Below, one piece after another: positions 49,805 through 61,860 of a stretch of DNA of 64,000 nt. The notes beneath the pieces were generated by a model. That model was not told the origin of the DNA. It was given only the letters and a program-made list of their open reading frames with translations, and ran no database searches. Position 1 is the first letter of the stretch, and each line of letters opens with the position of its first letter. The position numbers were made by a program, and so were the translations under genes. The DNA is taken from NCBI RefSeq assembly GCF_945859705.1, contig NC_079134.1, positions 11,387,545 to 11,451,544 of the forward strand, given 5' to 3'. The DNA is from Episyrphus balteatus (Eukaryota > Arthropoda > Insecta > Diptera > Syrphidae).

Positions 49805-52425
49805 TTCATTTGGATTAAGCTTTAGGTTATTATCTTTCAAATAAGCTGTAGAAGATTTTTGTATCTCTAATAGTTTATTATTAATTTTGAATTGAAATTT
49901 TTTGCCGCACTGCGAAAGTTAGAACGTTAGAAAATGGCGTCACTTTTTTGTGGTGGCTGCCATGGCTCATCGATTTATAAGACGATTTATAAAACTTTTA
50001 TCACTCAAATTTTGGGTCATTATTGACCATTAATTCTGAAAAAATTTGTAAAGCTTGTTTTTAAGCCAATTCCAAAATTCCTACTTAATGAATCTATGCA
50101 TTTTGTGTATATTAAACAGTAAATCTTCTCAAATTAATTTCCATTAAAGCAAAGTTTCACATAAATAAACTACATACTTTGCAACTCCTTGAGGACTAAA
50201 AAGTACATTTTACGCAACATCCTCAAGAGATTCATAATGATTCTACCTTCAATTAATTCAACAACTCTCTTCTATAAGCACTCAAATCAGTGACATCTCT
50301 CATCTTATTTTATAAAAGTGTGTTTTTTTTTTCCTTAACCTGAATTCAAGAAAACTACTCATAAATTCATGCACCACTTGTTTCAAAACTAGAATAATCA
50401 CAAATTAAGAATAATTCTGCCCTTGGCCTAATAAAAAATAAATAACTAACCTCCTTACCACATCCACCACACCACTTCAACAACGACGCACTTAAATAGG
50501 CCAAAAATATTATTCAAAGCCGCACATTAGCACTCCTTTTGAGCTATTTCCCTCGCGCTTCATTTTCATTCATATCGTCGGCTGATAAGGATTTGTGTTA
50601 AACAAACATAATACCGCCAAGCTTAAGATACTTCTCTAAACCAAAATAATATTTTCATTGCCGCTGCCAAATGCGAGCGTTTGTTTAGTTTGCTCCTATA
50701 AGCCTTCTTTTGATGATGGTATAACAGCTCTTGAGTCGACCTAATCGTTATTGCTTGGTGTTTACGCCCCAATTCAAATATTATCACAATTGTCTCATAT
50801 AAAAGCAACAAACAATTATGACCCCATAATGGCGCGTATAAAGTGCAATAAAAATAAGACGAAATACCAACAAAATACAAAAAAAAAAAAATAAGGGTAA
50901 TGGTGCCACTACACGAAAACCCACTCGCGCTTGAAATAGAGTTTTATAATTAGAAATGGAAATGGCAAGTCCTTATAAAAGTCTGGAATAACTCCACCAG
51001 TTTATACCCCCTCCCCTTCCCCCTCCCTTTGGAACATTCCCCACATAATTATTGTTATACTCGTTGAGGTGGTGCGAGTGAGAGTTTGCATGCGCCTGGT
51101 TTATGAGCGACATGGGGCTAATGGGGGAGGGAGAACCTCGTCGAGCCGTTGTTCAAAAATTACGGGTGTCCTTGCGGCCCGGCCATCCAGATGTGCTCCA
51201 TGTGGCATGAAAAGCAAAACAAAAAAAAAAGCCTCTGTTTTTGCGTGTTCATATGCATTAAATTGGATCTTTATTCTTCGGTTTCCTTATTGTATAAACC
51301 TCAGTTAACTTTAACCTACCCCCCAACCCCATTTGCTATTTCTTTAACTGATTTTGTATGAGTATTATGCGTGTGTTAGTATGTATTTTGTGTTTTTGTG
51401 GAATGTCATATGAATTATGAACATAATTTTAAAAGTCATTAATGACCTCCCCTCAGCAGGGTGTAATGAGGAATTAAGATAAAGAAAAAGTTATAAATAC
51501 AAAGCGGTTGATTGTTGTTCGGGGCGCAAACATACCTACTGGAAATCACATAGACCACCCACAGAGATTGTGTTACGTATTTTTAGTTTTAACATCCGCC
51601 GCTGGCCGTCCGCCATTGAGACGAAGGAAATTCCAGGAAAATGTTATCACACAAAAATACCACAACAAAGGAAAACTTATAACTTTTCAAATAAAAAAAA
51701 AAAACAAACAAAAAAGAAAGAAATTCTTTGAAATCAAAACCAAATAAAAAGCAGTTCCGGGGGCAGTATCCAATCTCCGCATGCATTGAAAGAGTCAAGT
51801 GACCGATAAACAGTTTTTCGTTTTCAGTTGAACGACGAAAACAATCGAAGCTCATGTCAAAACTAATTACAAGTTAATCGAAGCCATATTGGATTACCTG
51901 GGTGGTCAAATGTGAGTGGGTCGTCTATATCAAACAACCATCACCCGCTTTTGATGTGTGAAAACATATGTTTCCAAACGCATTACACAAAAAAACATGA
52001 CTTTTGTGCACTCAGTTAGAGGTTTTTTTTTAAGGCTTCTGGGGATAGGATGAGCATGGTGGTCAAATTTCATTTGTTTCTTAGAATCAGTTGTGAAAAA
52101 ATGTTGACGATTTTGTGCTTGTCACAACGTTTTGATAACTTTAGCGCTTGTTTTTTTGTTTTAATTTTTCTTCTTCTTGCATTCGGTTCCGAAAAATTAT
52201 ACCTTTGTCATAATTTGATGAGATTCTTAATGCTTTTGTTCTGTATTAGTGCTGAGACGGTTCCTTAAATATGCCTGAGGATTTCATAATAATTGGATTT
52301 TAAAACTCTCTGCCTCAAAAATGCACTACCTTCAAAAATCCCCTTTTTATGAAAATGCCCTTTTTATAAAAATATCTTTAAAATAAAAAAGTTGTTATAT
52401 TTCTCCTTAATGATATTATAATACG
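49805..52425. other. Mostly unique non-coding stretch, GC-richer at 50900-51400
   Basis: A more GC-rich patch near 51060-51220 has overlapping 70-80-codon frames in two phases (51069-51361). It could be a short exon or a regulatory patch, but no splice-bounded conserved protein is recognisable. Confidence 0.4.
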
Positions 52426-52429
52426 TCAA

Positions 52430-52640
52430 ACAACTGAAGATATCTTACAATAAAAAAAAAGTATCGGAAAGATTTAAGCAGTTTTTGACAGCAGACGAAG
52501 TTTTTTAAAGAAACCGGTAGAAAGCATAACCTCACAAAACAGTATAAAACGCTTTTTTAGCATTTTCCAGCACATCGTTAAGCCTAAAATACAATGAACT
52601 AAAAGTGGAAAAGTGAGAAATTTACAAAAAATAATTTTTT
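52430..52640. repeat. Degenerate family B internal fragment
   Basis: gaagatatctta...tatcggaaagatttaagcag then tttttgacag resembles the internal part of family B; a further scrap (gacttcggattcgagttctg) follows the hAT-like element at about 53671. The two scraps suggest that one old family B copy was split by that insertion. Confidence 0.45.
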
Positions 52641-52867
52641 TTTATTTCTTTCTAGTTCTATTATTTTTTTTTTGGAAAAAAAATTACAAAAATTGTTTTT
52701 GAAACCAAAAACTAAGCTTTCTGCATGATTATTTCAAATTCTGCATTCGGAAAAACTATCACAAAATAAGTTTGAAAATTTTTTACTTTTTGACTTTTTG
52801 CAAAAAATGGCCGTTGTAGTTATAATAAATTTTCTCTAATATTTCAAAAACGAAAAAAATAAGGTAC

Positions 52868-53650
52868 CAGTGGCGTACGTTGAGTCGCCGGGGCCCCGGG
52901 GTAAGACTAAATTTTAGGGCCCCTTAGTTAAAAAAAAAAATTACGTATACGCCATAGGTTTTTTTTTTGTATGGCTTATTTATTTTTAGGTTTATTTTAA
53001 TGTTTTAATATGTTCGTAATGCACTTTGCTATACTTACTTAAAATGTCTCTCATAAAAGTAGTAAACACACCAAAATTAAATATTTAGAGACCCCTAAAA
53101 TAAAAATTTTTTTAGTTTAGAATTGATAGTTCTTGGGGCCTCTGTTCTTAAGTAATAAATACATATTTTATTTTACATCATCAGGCATATTTTTTTTTAT
53201 TTTGGGGCCCCTGAAAAATTATTTTTAGAGCCTCAAAATTAAGTGCTTAGAGGCCCCTAAAATATAATATAATTTTTTTGGAGCCAAGCGTTAATAGGTA
53301 TTGGGGCCTCTGTTCTGAAGTAATATTCGGAATGCCACCAATAACGTAATGTTTTTATTTTGGGCCCTGATGTATTTATGTTGGGGCCCCTGAATTTATA
53401 TTTAATTTTCCATTTGATTGTTTTGAACCACTTTTGAAGATCCTCAAATAATATTTTTTTGCTTTTTTGGGGCCCCTAATGTATTTTGTGGTGGCAAAGA
53501 TTTTTCAAGTAATATTTTTTGGGGCCCTAACATAAAATTATAATTTTTCTTTTAAAAAGCAGTCTCTGCATTGTCTCCAGTGGGGGCCCTGGGGTCGGTC
53601 GGGGGCCCCGGGGCACCGCCCCGCTTGCCCCAAGGGAGTGTACGCCCCTG
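52868..53650. mobile_element. GC-rich hAT-like MITE
   Basis: The ends are cagtggcgtacg (52868) and tgtacgcccctg (53650), inverted with one mismatch. CAG...CTG ends with the flanking octamers taaggtac (52860-52867) and gtaggtac (53651-53658), six of eight identical, fit hAT elements, which make 8-bp duplications. An alternative is a CC..GG element with TA duplication. Both ends carry ggggccccgggg-like blocks, and the interior has dispersed ggggcccct/aggggcctc words and a duplicated ggggcctctgttct(t/g)aag (53137 and 53303). No transposase. Confidence 0.65.
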
Positions 53651-53699
53651 GTAGGTACCTAATTATTTTGACTTCGGATTCGAGTTCTGCCCGATTTCA

Positions 53700-56600
53700 A
53701 AGTCAAAACTTGTAAAAAAAAAAGTTTAAAAAGCACATTGAGAACAATTTTCACAAAGACTGTGGACTTCAATACGAAATTGATCGACAAAGTAAACTGC
53801 CTTAATTGATTTCTTATCAAATCATGAAAATCAGAATGTTTCTATGCCTTCTACTTTTTGAGAAAATTGAAAAATAGACAAAATACTTTCTTTATCGGAA
53901 TCACTCGCTTATTTCAAAAATAATTGATTAAAATAACTTCATTTTAAATTTAATAATAAGTTTATAATTCTAGCTTTTGAAAAAAGTAAGTGTTGCCGTT
54001 GTTTTTTAATAATTTTTTTTATTTTAAGTATTTTTTTTTTGAAAATTGCCCCTCCTGCCAAAACGGGGGGACATTGACCCCCCCTCCCATAGTAAACAAT
54101 GATTGTATTTAACCCCTCTACAGAATCTCATTATCAGTTCTTGGTGCTTAAGTTATCGTACTTTCCCCTCAAATGTTTCTGTTTTACTTGAGTAAAACTA
54201 AAAATGCGAAAAAAAAGCTAGATTAAAATGGCCATACTTCGGTTAATTTTCAATGAAAAAATTAAGTGAGTACAGCATTTTGAAGGAAATTTAATCTTCT
54301 TTTATTCTTTGGAGCAACGTTTATGTCTATTTCAACCCAAAAAAAAATGTACAAGTAAAAAAGCAAAAAAATTCAAAAAATCGATTTTTTTGATATTTTT
54401 TTTATGATTGTTTCGACTATTTTGGTATGGAAATTTTTTTTTGTAATTTTTAAAAAACCATTATTCCAATAGGAAATTTAATTCTCTACAGAAAGTTATA
54501 TGTGCAATATATCAAAATTTTGCTTGGTTTGCGAGGTATATTGAAAAAACCAAAAAGGGGGCTTTTGCACCCCTATCTTCAGTTTCCACCCTCTCATTTA
54601 ATAGCACTCCGCGGTTTTATCTTCTTTTATAACCCATTGAACGATTCCTGCAATAAAAACCAGTGAATGTCTTAGTTCCTTTCTAAACTACATAATCAAT
54701 AGCCTATCCGAATCTCAGCTTTTCTTGATTTTGGGTTTTTGGGATTTTGGCCTTTTTTGGATTTTTTGTTCTTAGGATTGTGGGTTTTTGAGATTTTGGG
54801 GTTTCGAGACTCTGGATTCAGAAAATCGGAGTATTTTTTCATAATGAAATTATGCTCAATGAAAATAGGCCCAATGAAATGAAAAAAAAAATGCCCTAAA
54901 AAATAAATGGAATAAATAAGTACCTATCCAATTTTACTTTTTCATAATGAACTTTGAAGCCGAAGCACGTCAATAAATGAATACATTTCAATGACCTTTT
55001 TGATGAGTTTCAAGCTGGTTACTCCACCATCGACCATATTTTCGTGCTTCGCTTCGTTTTTATCAAGATTTAAGAAACTGTTTGCATTTTTTGTGTCTTA
55101 AATTCTGTCCTGAAAAATTTCCCTGCAACAAGGACACTTTCAATTCTCCTGCCCTTCAGCAACAGACAGAAGTCTGATTTTAAACCATATGAGTATCATG
55201 TGTCTTGATGAGTCCCTTAAAATATTAATTTCCATTCAACAAATCTGGACATTTTCAAATAAAAATTGCCTCAAATGCTTTCCAGGTGACAAAACAAAAC
55301 TAAATTCCCTCTTCCATCGAGACACAAAAACAATTTCCAACAAATTAAGTAGAAAGAATGGAAAACAAAAGTAACGACATATAAGAAACTAGATCATTCA
55401 TCGACGACGACGAAAAACCCTCACTTGGCTGAACTTAAATTGCACCGGAGCAATTTAATCTTTTACAAAACTTGCGAGATGGTGCTCCATAACAACCAAC
55501 CCAAAAACTCAACTCCCAATACAAGAAACTTAAGAAACACTTCTTTTTGTGCAAAACTTTTCCGAAGAGGACAAAACTCCTTAAATTTACCAAACCACCA
55601 TACTCCAAGGCAAGATATGGTTGTAAAAGGCTGTGAAAGCCTCTACCCTCTCTCTCTCTCAATTTCTATATAGGTACAATCAAACCAATTTCTTAACCAA
55701 AGGATAATCTCGAATCCGTATAGCATGAACTTCACCCTTGGAAAAAGTTTTCAGTTAAGTAACTAAATGAAAACCACGTCTTAAATAATTCAAGTTCGGC
55801 GATGTGCTTGTTTATTTCAAGAAGCAAGTCTGCTCCAAGAAGTTTGCAGTAGAATGAGCTTGGGAGTAGGAAAACTTCTTCATCTTCTGCTGGAGTTGTT
55901 CCAAGAATAGCGCGCATTAGGTCTTAAAACAAAAGCAAAATCTTCCTTCCAATGTGGTTCAGTTCAGTTTTCGAAAGTAGTTGAAGTGCGTGAAGTAATA
56001 TTTCACGGTTTTGTGGTCTGGAGGAGGCGAGAAAAAGTTGAATGGAGTTATGGTATGGTGCATCGAGTGTGCAATTCATTTAAATAAGAGAAAACCAAAG
56101 AAGTCCTCAAGGATTAATGACCGCCAGTCCTAGTTCAATAAATATGTCAAAAAAGAACAATAATTCCCTAAAGACACAGTTAGTTGTTGTTGTTGTTTTG
56201 TTATATTTTCTGAGCATTGTTTCAAATTCTTTTATTCCCATCATAATACCTCTCCATATAACAATGCCATATACAAATTTCTCTGCCTGCATTGAAAAAA
56301 GGAAACTTTCCAGGACTTGCCTTTTTTTTCAGATTTTATTCCTCTTCATTGCACTTTTCCATGAATGTATGTTTTTATTGCGTCTCTTTTGTTTCGTTTT
56401 TCTATTTGTACGTCAAAAATAATTCTCTCAATTCCCATAGGGACATATCACAAAACTCAGACGATTATGGTCTCACAGAAGAACGGTGGCACACTCACGC
56501 CCACTTAACCCCTGCCTCAAGCCTTGCTACTGCTATATTCGTTCGCTCCTTCGTTTTAGAACACAATCACACGGAACACGGGTTTGAATTTCAAAATATT

Positions 56601-57035
56601 TGCATATGAAAATAAATTTTCTGTCGATCGATTTCTTCACTTCGTTTCAGTTTTTCGCACTGAAAAAGGGAGTTAAACTGACGGATGAACGTATTTAAAG
56701 GTGGTGTGTGTCAGGCGTGTGAGGTGGGTAGGTAGTGTGTCGAAACAAGTGAAACGTTTTTGGTTCTCTCTTTGCATACGGCAAACATCGTCACTTAAAA
56801 ATGTTTGCTAGGACAATTTATGTGTACGACTGCAGAGTTAACAATGCGATTTTGAAAAGGAGAATTTTGTTTTGTTAAGAATTTTCTAAAGGATTTATAA
56901 CCACGTCCCGTGAGAGAGAGAGAGATATACCTCTTAGATATTATTGTCACAGATATGGAACGGAAATATACAGTCGAGTGGACAAGAAATTTCTTCAAAA
57001 TTATTGTTGGGTTTTCAACACGAAGACTATTAAAA
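53700..57035. other. Mostly unique non-coding stretch
   Basis: Antisense-overlapping short frames at 55425-55673 and 56107-56609, CT- and GA-dinucleotide tracts near 55650 and 56911, no recognised gene. Confidence 0.45.
54719..54825 (+). repeat. GATTTTGGGTTTTT-like imperfect tandem repeat
   Basis: Repeated gattttgggtttttgg variants (gggattttggcc, ggattttttg, gagattttggggttt) over about 100 bp. Low-complexity expansion. Confidence 0.55.
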
Positions 57036-57039
57036 GTCA

Positions 57040-58330
57040 AAAAAAAAAAAAAAAAAAAAAAATTGGTGAAAGGGTGTTTTTTTCGAAGAGACAGTACAAT
57101 CTGCATTTGGTCCCAAAAAGCCAATGATTCGCGTAAAACGTGTAAGAACTTATCTATAAATGTTTAATTTGTCATCAAAACCATAAATAAAATGAATTAT
57201 TGGCTTTTTGGGACCAATTGCAGATTTTACTCACTCTTCGAAAAAAAACACCCTTTCACCAAATTTTTTTTATGAAAACTCTTGATTCTTGCTTTCTATC
57301 CCAAAATCAATGTTTTTACAAAATTTCATTAGGGTGACCCATCTTTTTTGTTTTCACTAAAAAAAAAAACACCCTTTTAACCATGATATTTTTATAGGCA
57401 CTTTAGGTTCTTGTTTCTTATCTTAAAATCAGCATAATTGCTTAATTTCATTGGGGTACCACTAATATTACTCTAGTATTACACACTTTTTCAAGTATAC
57501 CCATATTTTCTTTACTTCTAAAAAAAAACACCCTTTCACATAAAAAAATGTATAGACTTACATTATTCGTAATTCCCATTTGAAAGAGAACATATTTAAT
57601 GAATTTCGTAAGGGTACCATTTATACCACTGATTTTATCGGACTTATCGCGTATTTTTCGCTATTTCCCAAAAAAACACCCTTTAACCTAAAATTTTTGT
57701 ATAGAATATTCAGGTCCTTGGTTTCTGTTATAAATTAAACATTTTTTACCAATTTTCATTGGTGTAACAATTTTTTCCTAGTCTTTGTGGTACTAATTAT
57801 TCCGAATTTTATCATTTCTTAAAAAAAAAAACACCCTTTCACTCAAGATAATTTTGTACACTTAATAGATTCTTAACTCTTATACCAACCAAAACATTTA
57901 CACCAAGTTTTAAAAATAAATAAAATTTAAGTCAGCTGTTATGATACCTTCCTCACACACAACTTAACCCATAAAAAAAAACACCCTTTCACCAAAAATA
58001 ATTTTAAGAACTTTATGAATCCTTTGTTCCTGCTTTATCTAAAACCTTCAACCCAAATTTTATTAGTGTAGCATGTATTTCACATGGGTTTCGGTTATAT
58101 TTTACTTGTTGAAGTCAAAAAACAAGCTCCCTTGTTTTTAATCGGCAATAACTTTTCTTAGAGCAATGGTATTGACTTTATTTTTATGTCATTAGATTAA
58201 GCATCAAAAAATACCTTGAAAATATGTGTCATATGATGATATTCGACAAACAATTTTTTTCAGTATATTTTTGACCTTCACGACCTCTCTCTTGTCCGCG
58301 AGAAAACACCCTTCCACCCAACTTTTTTTT
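57040..58330 (+). repeat. Family F repeat, copy 2: hairpin plus ~150-bp tandem array
   Basis: An inverted pair (57065-57122 against 57198-57258) has tttggtcccaaaaagccaat matched by attggctttttgggaccaat. It is followed by units that each open with an A-run and CACCCTT at about 57249, 57370, 57529, 57677, 57832, 57982 and 58307. Spacings are 121, 159, 148, 155, 150 and 325 bp; the last gap is consistent with one unit whose marker was lost. Units share text such as 'attttcattggggta' and 'atagac.ttt..gttct'. Non-coding. Confidence 0.75.
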
Positions 58331-58334
58331 ATAG

Positions 58335-59035
58335 ACTTTTTATGTACTTGGTTCTTGGTAACAATTTTTTTTTTAATGCCTGTGTACCAAATACAAACTT
58401 GCAAAAATTATTGCTACTCAGAAGAAGAATAACTACAATGACGTTTTTGGATTCAGGCCGATTTTTCTACTCTGCAACTTCAGTTAATTATTGGAGGAAC
58501 TTTCTACAGCGAAAACAACATGTAATATAGTTCATGATATGCAGTTTGGGCTCCAAGAATTTAGTTTTATTCTAAAGATAAGGATTTGCCATTATATGTT
58601 TTGCAAATGATTTTGAGCAAGTAGCCTCCCAGGCTGGTTCGAATAAATTCAAGCCCAATTTTCGATCGTTTTTTTGCAGCAATTGGGGCCGAATGTCAGC
58701 AATAACGTGCTGAGTATTTTCTCTCACGACGAGAAATAATGCGCACACCAAAAGCTCACTTTAATTGATTGTTTTGTTCAGCAAACAATAAAAGACAAAT
58801 AACGATTGAGAACACACAAATTAAAATTTAACCTTGGGCGGGATTTTACTCTGTCTTATAATTCACATCTGGTTCTTTCATAAATATACATGATAGTATA
58901 AAATCCAGTACAAATTAAGATGTGCTTTAGTTAAAAGTACAAATCTAGTTTACGAAGTGCCTCTTCATTTTTTATAGAACTAAGAATCCAGAAGTGACAA
59001 TGGAATCTAAGGTCCTAAGTTGTAGCCCCTGCTTT
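58335..59035. other. Unique non-coding stretch
   Basis: No gene or repeat partner recognised. Confidence 0.45.
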
Positions 59036-59039
59036 GTCA

Positions 59040-59580
59040 GAGATGCGTTCTTTTTCTAACAATAGTCAACTATCGTTGTTATGTCAAAAAATATTGTTGA
59101 TGTGTCATTGTCAGAAATTGTTGGGTTTTTTACAAATCATTTAGGAACGATTTATTGTTAGATATTGTTAAACTGTCAAATACAAAAAAAAAATTGTTTT
59201 GAAAATATTTTTATTTGCATAATTATAACAAAAATAATGTTTTTTTAGTCAAAATAAATTCACTTGCATCATTAAATTGCAAAACTCTGTTTTTATTTTC
59301 ATTTTATTCCGCTTATTTCCAAAAGAAAAAAATCCTTAGTTGGTTTTGTAAACAAAACATCCACTTTGACACATGAACAATCTCATGAGTGTTCAACTCA
59401 TATCATGGAGGTGAGTTATAAATAGTTACGATTTGTAACTATTTGACACTTCAAAACGAGTTTAGGAACGATGTTCATCTGTCAAATAGTTACAAATCGT
59501 AACTATTATGTAGTTTAGAAACGATAAAAGTTAACGATAGTTAACAATAGTTAACTATTGTTAGAAAAAGAACGCACCTC
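59040..59580. mobile_element. TIR element (GAGRTGCGTTCTTTTTC ends)
   Basis: The left end gagatgcgttctttttctaa then caatagtcaacta is matched inverted at 59546-59580 (tagttaactattgttagaaa then aagaacgcacctc). Interior palindromes gttacaaatcgtaacta and repeated aacaatagt words make the right half strongly self-complementary. About 540 bp, non-coding, target duplication not resolved. Confidence 0.65.
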
Positions 59581-60450
59581 AGCTGTGATTTATAGTGACG
59601 TCTGACACCTCAGTCCATAAAAACCAGACTTTATGTCAGTTTCCCTAAGAAGCCGTACACGACAGTGCACATTAGAGTGACCGCAACTCCCATAGAAAAA
59701 ATTGTTTGTCGAATTTTTTTTGGGGGAACCCCATAAAATGTTCCGCCTTTGCAGATTTTTAGATAGCCAACATTTCAGCTCTATTGGATAAGTCTAAATG
59801 GTGCCGACACTTGCTCAAAGTATCAAAAATCTCTGTTTTTTCAATGTTTTTCGCAGAAAATTAGCTCTAGCTTCCAGAGGGGGTTATTTTCACTTTTTAT
59901 ATATTAAATTAAAGGTAGTGTTGTTACACATAACTCAGAGGCTAAACTTGTTTAGTTTTACTAATAAAAAAAATATTGTCATCAATTTAAATTTTCAGTA
60001 GGTACTGACCTCAAAAAGAGCTGAAGCGCAAACTCGATTTAAAATGAAACTTTCTATGTTATAGAAAATAGAAAGGTATCTAATCGAAATGCTTCTCGTA
60101 TAATATATAATAATATATAATAATTTTATCAACAATAGAGGCACAGAGTAAAATTGACTGAAAAAAAAGGGCAAACATTGGGGGTTGAACCTGCTATGTT
60201 TTTTTTTATAGAAAAAAAAAAAAATAAAATGCAGTTGTAAAATACATATTTGTTGTTTTCTTTTATGAAGTTTAAGCTTCACGAGTCGTTTCGTTGGTAG
60301 TTCAATAATTTTATTAAAATAAACTCGCGCTTTCTGCTAATTTTACTTTGTATGTAAAATAAATTAACTTAAAATAAAATGTGAGTATTAATTCTGTTGC
60401 GTTTTTGTTTTGATATTAAAAGAAGTTTTAACAATTTTAAGTGTTTTCAG

Positions 60451-60688
60451 CCGATTGAAAATAGACACAAGTTTTCTCAAAGCACCTCCAAATCTTTTGC
60501 CCGGAAACCCGCATTTTAAAGAAGGCTTTAAAAAAGTGCAATCACTTAAAGTCGTAAATGACATGGCAGAAAGAGGAGTCAAATTAATAACCAATTTTAA
60601 TAACCTTTTAACTAAAGATGAGGAACAAAAACAATATGTACTTCAAGTAGTCAGTGAGTGCCGAAAATTGTATCCAAAAGTACTTTAA
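60451..60688 (+). CDS. C-terminal exon of a probable transposon-encoded protein (uncharacterised family)
   Basis: An open frame of about 79 codons runs from a 3' splice site (pyrimidine-rich tract ending gtgttttcag at 60450) to a TAA at 60686-60688. An ATG lies in frame upstream at 60410, but the residues it would add are hydrophobic and unlike the rest, so I take the AG as the exon start. Visible residues include a PP-N-LLPGN stretch, then VVNDMAERGVKLI, then LTKDEEQKQYVLQVV and a basic end (RKLYPKVL). From memory this is the conserved C-terminal tail of large uncharacterised arthropod and cnidarian proteins that often lie in mobile elements; its biochemical role is unknown to me. The exon is free of stops and its composition is protein-like, unlike every other frame in the window. 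It lies inside a unit with long terminal inverted repeats, which implies a mobile-element origin. The upstream exons and any catalytic domain are absent, so it is a partial gene. Confidence 0.6.
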
Positions 60689-60755
60689 GTAAATCTCTTG
60701 ACACATTTTTTTTTAGTAATTACTTCATTAGTTATGTATTAGAAATGTAATGGGG

Positions 60756-60879
60756 ACTTTTCACGAGTCGATTTTTTCCGTGCGGCGAAGCTTTTCGACT
60801 CGTGTGAACGTAATTCGCAGGCGACTAACTTAACAATCCCGTGACAATATCGTGCTGCTAAAATCGACTCGTGAAAAGT
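60756..60879. repeat. Internal hairpin with 20-bp perfect arms (acttttcacgagtcgatttt)
   Basis: Positions 60756-60775 and 60860-60879 are exact reverse complements over 20 bp. The loop of about 84 bp contains a third, partial copy (ttttcgactcgtg, near 60793-60805), and a fourth copy (cttcacgagtcg) lies at 60279-60290, upstream of the exon. These subterminal or internal repeats are the kind of site a transposase might bind, but that is inference. Alternatively the hairpin is a tiny nested inverted-repeat insertion. Confidence 0.55.
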
Positions 60880-61309
60880 AGGCACAAGACGATATTAAGT
60901 ATTTTGTTTTTTTTTTTAGAAATCTGTTTAATGTTTCATTTTTTTGTTAAAACAGTTAAAACAGTTAAAAAAAGTTTCATTTGAAATCGAGTTTGCACTT
61001 CAGCTCTTTTTGAGGTAAGTACTGAAAATTTAAATTGATGACAATATTTTGTTTTTTTATAGTCCGGTCAATTTAGACATCCGAGGTTACATTAATTCCC
61101 AGCAAGCTGAAAATTGGTAGGATTGTTGAAAACACCATCATAAATTAAATCTAAAAAGTCCTCATCGATCCGAGGTGTGGAAAAAAATTTACGAGGGGCC
61201 AAAGGTCACAAAAACTGGTTTTTCACGATTTTCAGCAAAACGGTAAGTCTTATCAAAAAATTTTCAATGCAAGAATTGTAGACCAGGTCATTATATATCT
61301 CGACTGAAA

Positions 61310-61690
61310 AGGTAAAGTATCTTATGTCAATTTTGATGATTTTTCAGGAGAGCAAAAACAAACTTCAAAGCTGCCTCCCAAAAATTCTTTCAAGTGTAGA
61401 CTTAATTGTATAAAATATTTAGATGTCAAATTTTATGATCTTTTTTTTTAAATTTATTTCAAAAAGATATTTTTAATATTTTTCCCGTTATAAGGAAAAA
61501 TTTGACTTAAGATAATTTGGCTTTTCTTTAAATTTTATTTTATATTAATTTCCAAAATCTTAAGTTGAGATAAGATATTTTGCCTCGTGTTTTCAAAGGA
61601 CGTTTTCAATTCTTATGTCCATTTAAGATGATTCGCGTGTGCAAAAGTGGAAAAAAAGCGACTTAAGATGATATTTTCTGTTTTTTATTT
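61310..61690. repeat. CTTATGT/ACTTAAG palindrome cluster, left part
   Basis: Copies of tatcttatgtcaa (61318), gacttaagataattt (61503), atcttaagttgagataagat (61557), taagatgattcgcgtg (61625) and gacttaagatgatatttt (61661). Several are followed by a gc..cgtgt..caaa word. Same motif set as 63590-63965. Confidence 0.6.
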
Positions 61691-61860
61691 GAAAAACTTA
61701 AAGCCCTTAAAATTAAATAATCACATTTCTTGTTGAGTTAAACTTTAAATAATGAAAACAAAAAAAAACAAAAAACAAAAAAAAACTAAATAAAATTAAT
61801 AGAAATTAAATACTTAAACCAAATTATAAATTCATTAGAAAAAAAACAAATTATATAAAA

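Larger units (their letters stand above)
59960..61063 (+). mobile_element. DNA transposon with ~100-bp terminal inverted repeats carrying one exon
   Basis: The left end (59960-60058) and right end (60968-61063) are inverted copies of each other: ctaataaaaa...attgtcatcaatttaaat...cctcaaaaagagctgaag...actcgattt...atgaaacttt. Identity is high with small indels, for example caGTAGGTACTGacctc on the left against caGTACTTacctc on the right. Similarity stops sharply outside these points. No convincing target duplication is seen. The roughly 1.1-kb interior holds the exon at 60451-60688 and several copies of a CGACTCGTG/CACGAGTCG word. The length is too short for an autonomous element; I infer an internal-deletion derivative. 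The superfamily is not identified. Confidence 0.65.

Noticed and set aside
51069..51361. Overlapping frames in a GC-richer patch, possible exon
   Set aside because: Two phases equally open, no recognisable protein, no clear splice-bounded unit.
60410..60450. ATG at 60410 as the true start of the 92-codon protein
   Set aside because: The added residues are unlike the family and lie in what reads as intron sequence ending in a splice acceptor.
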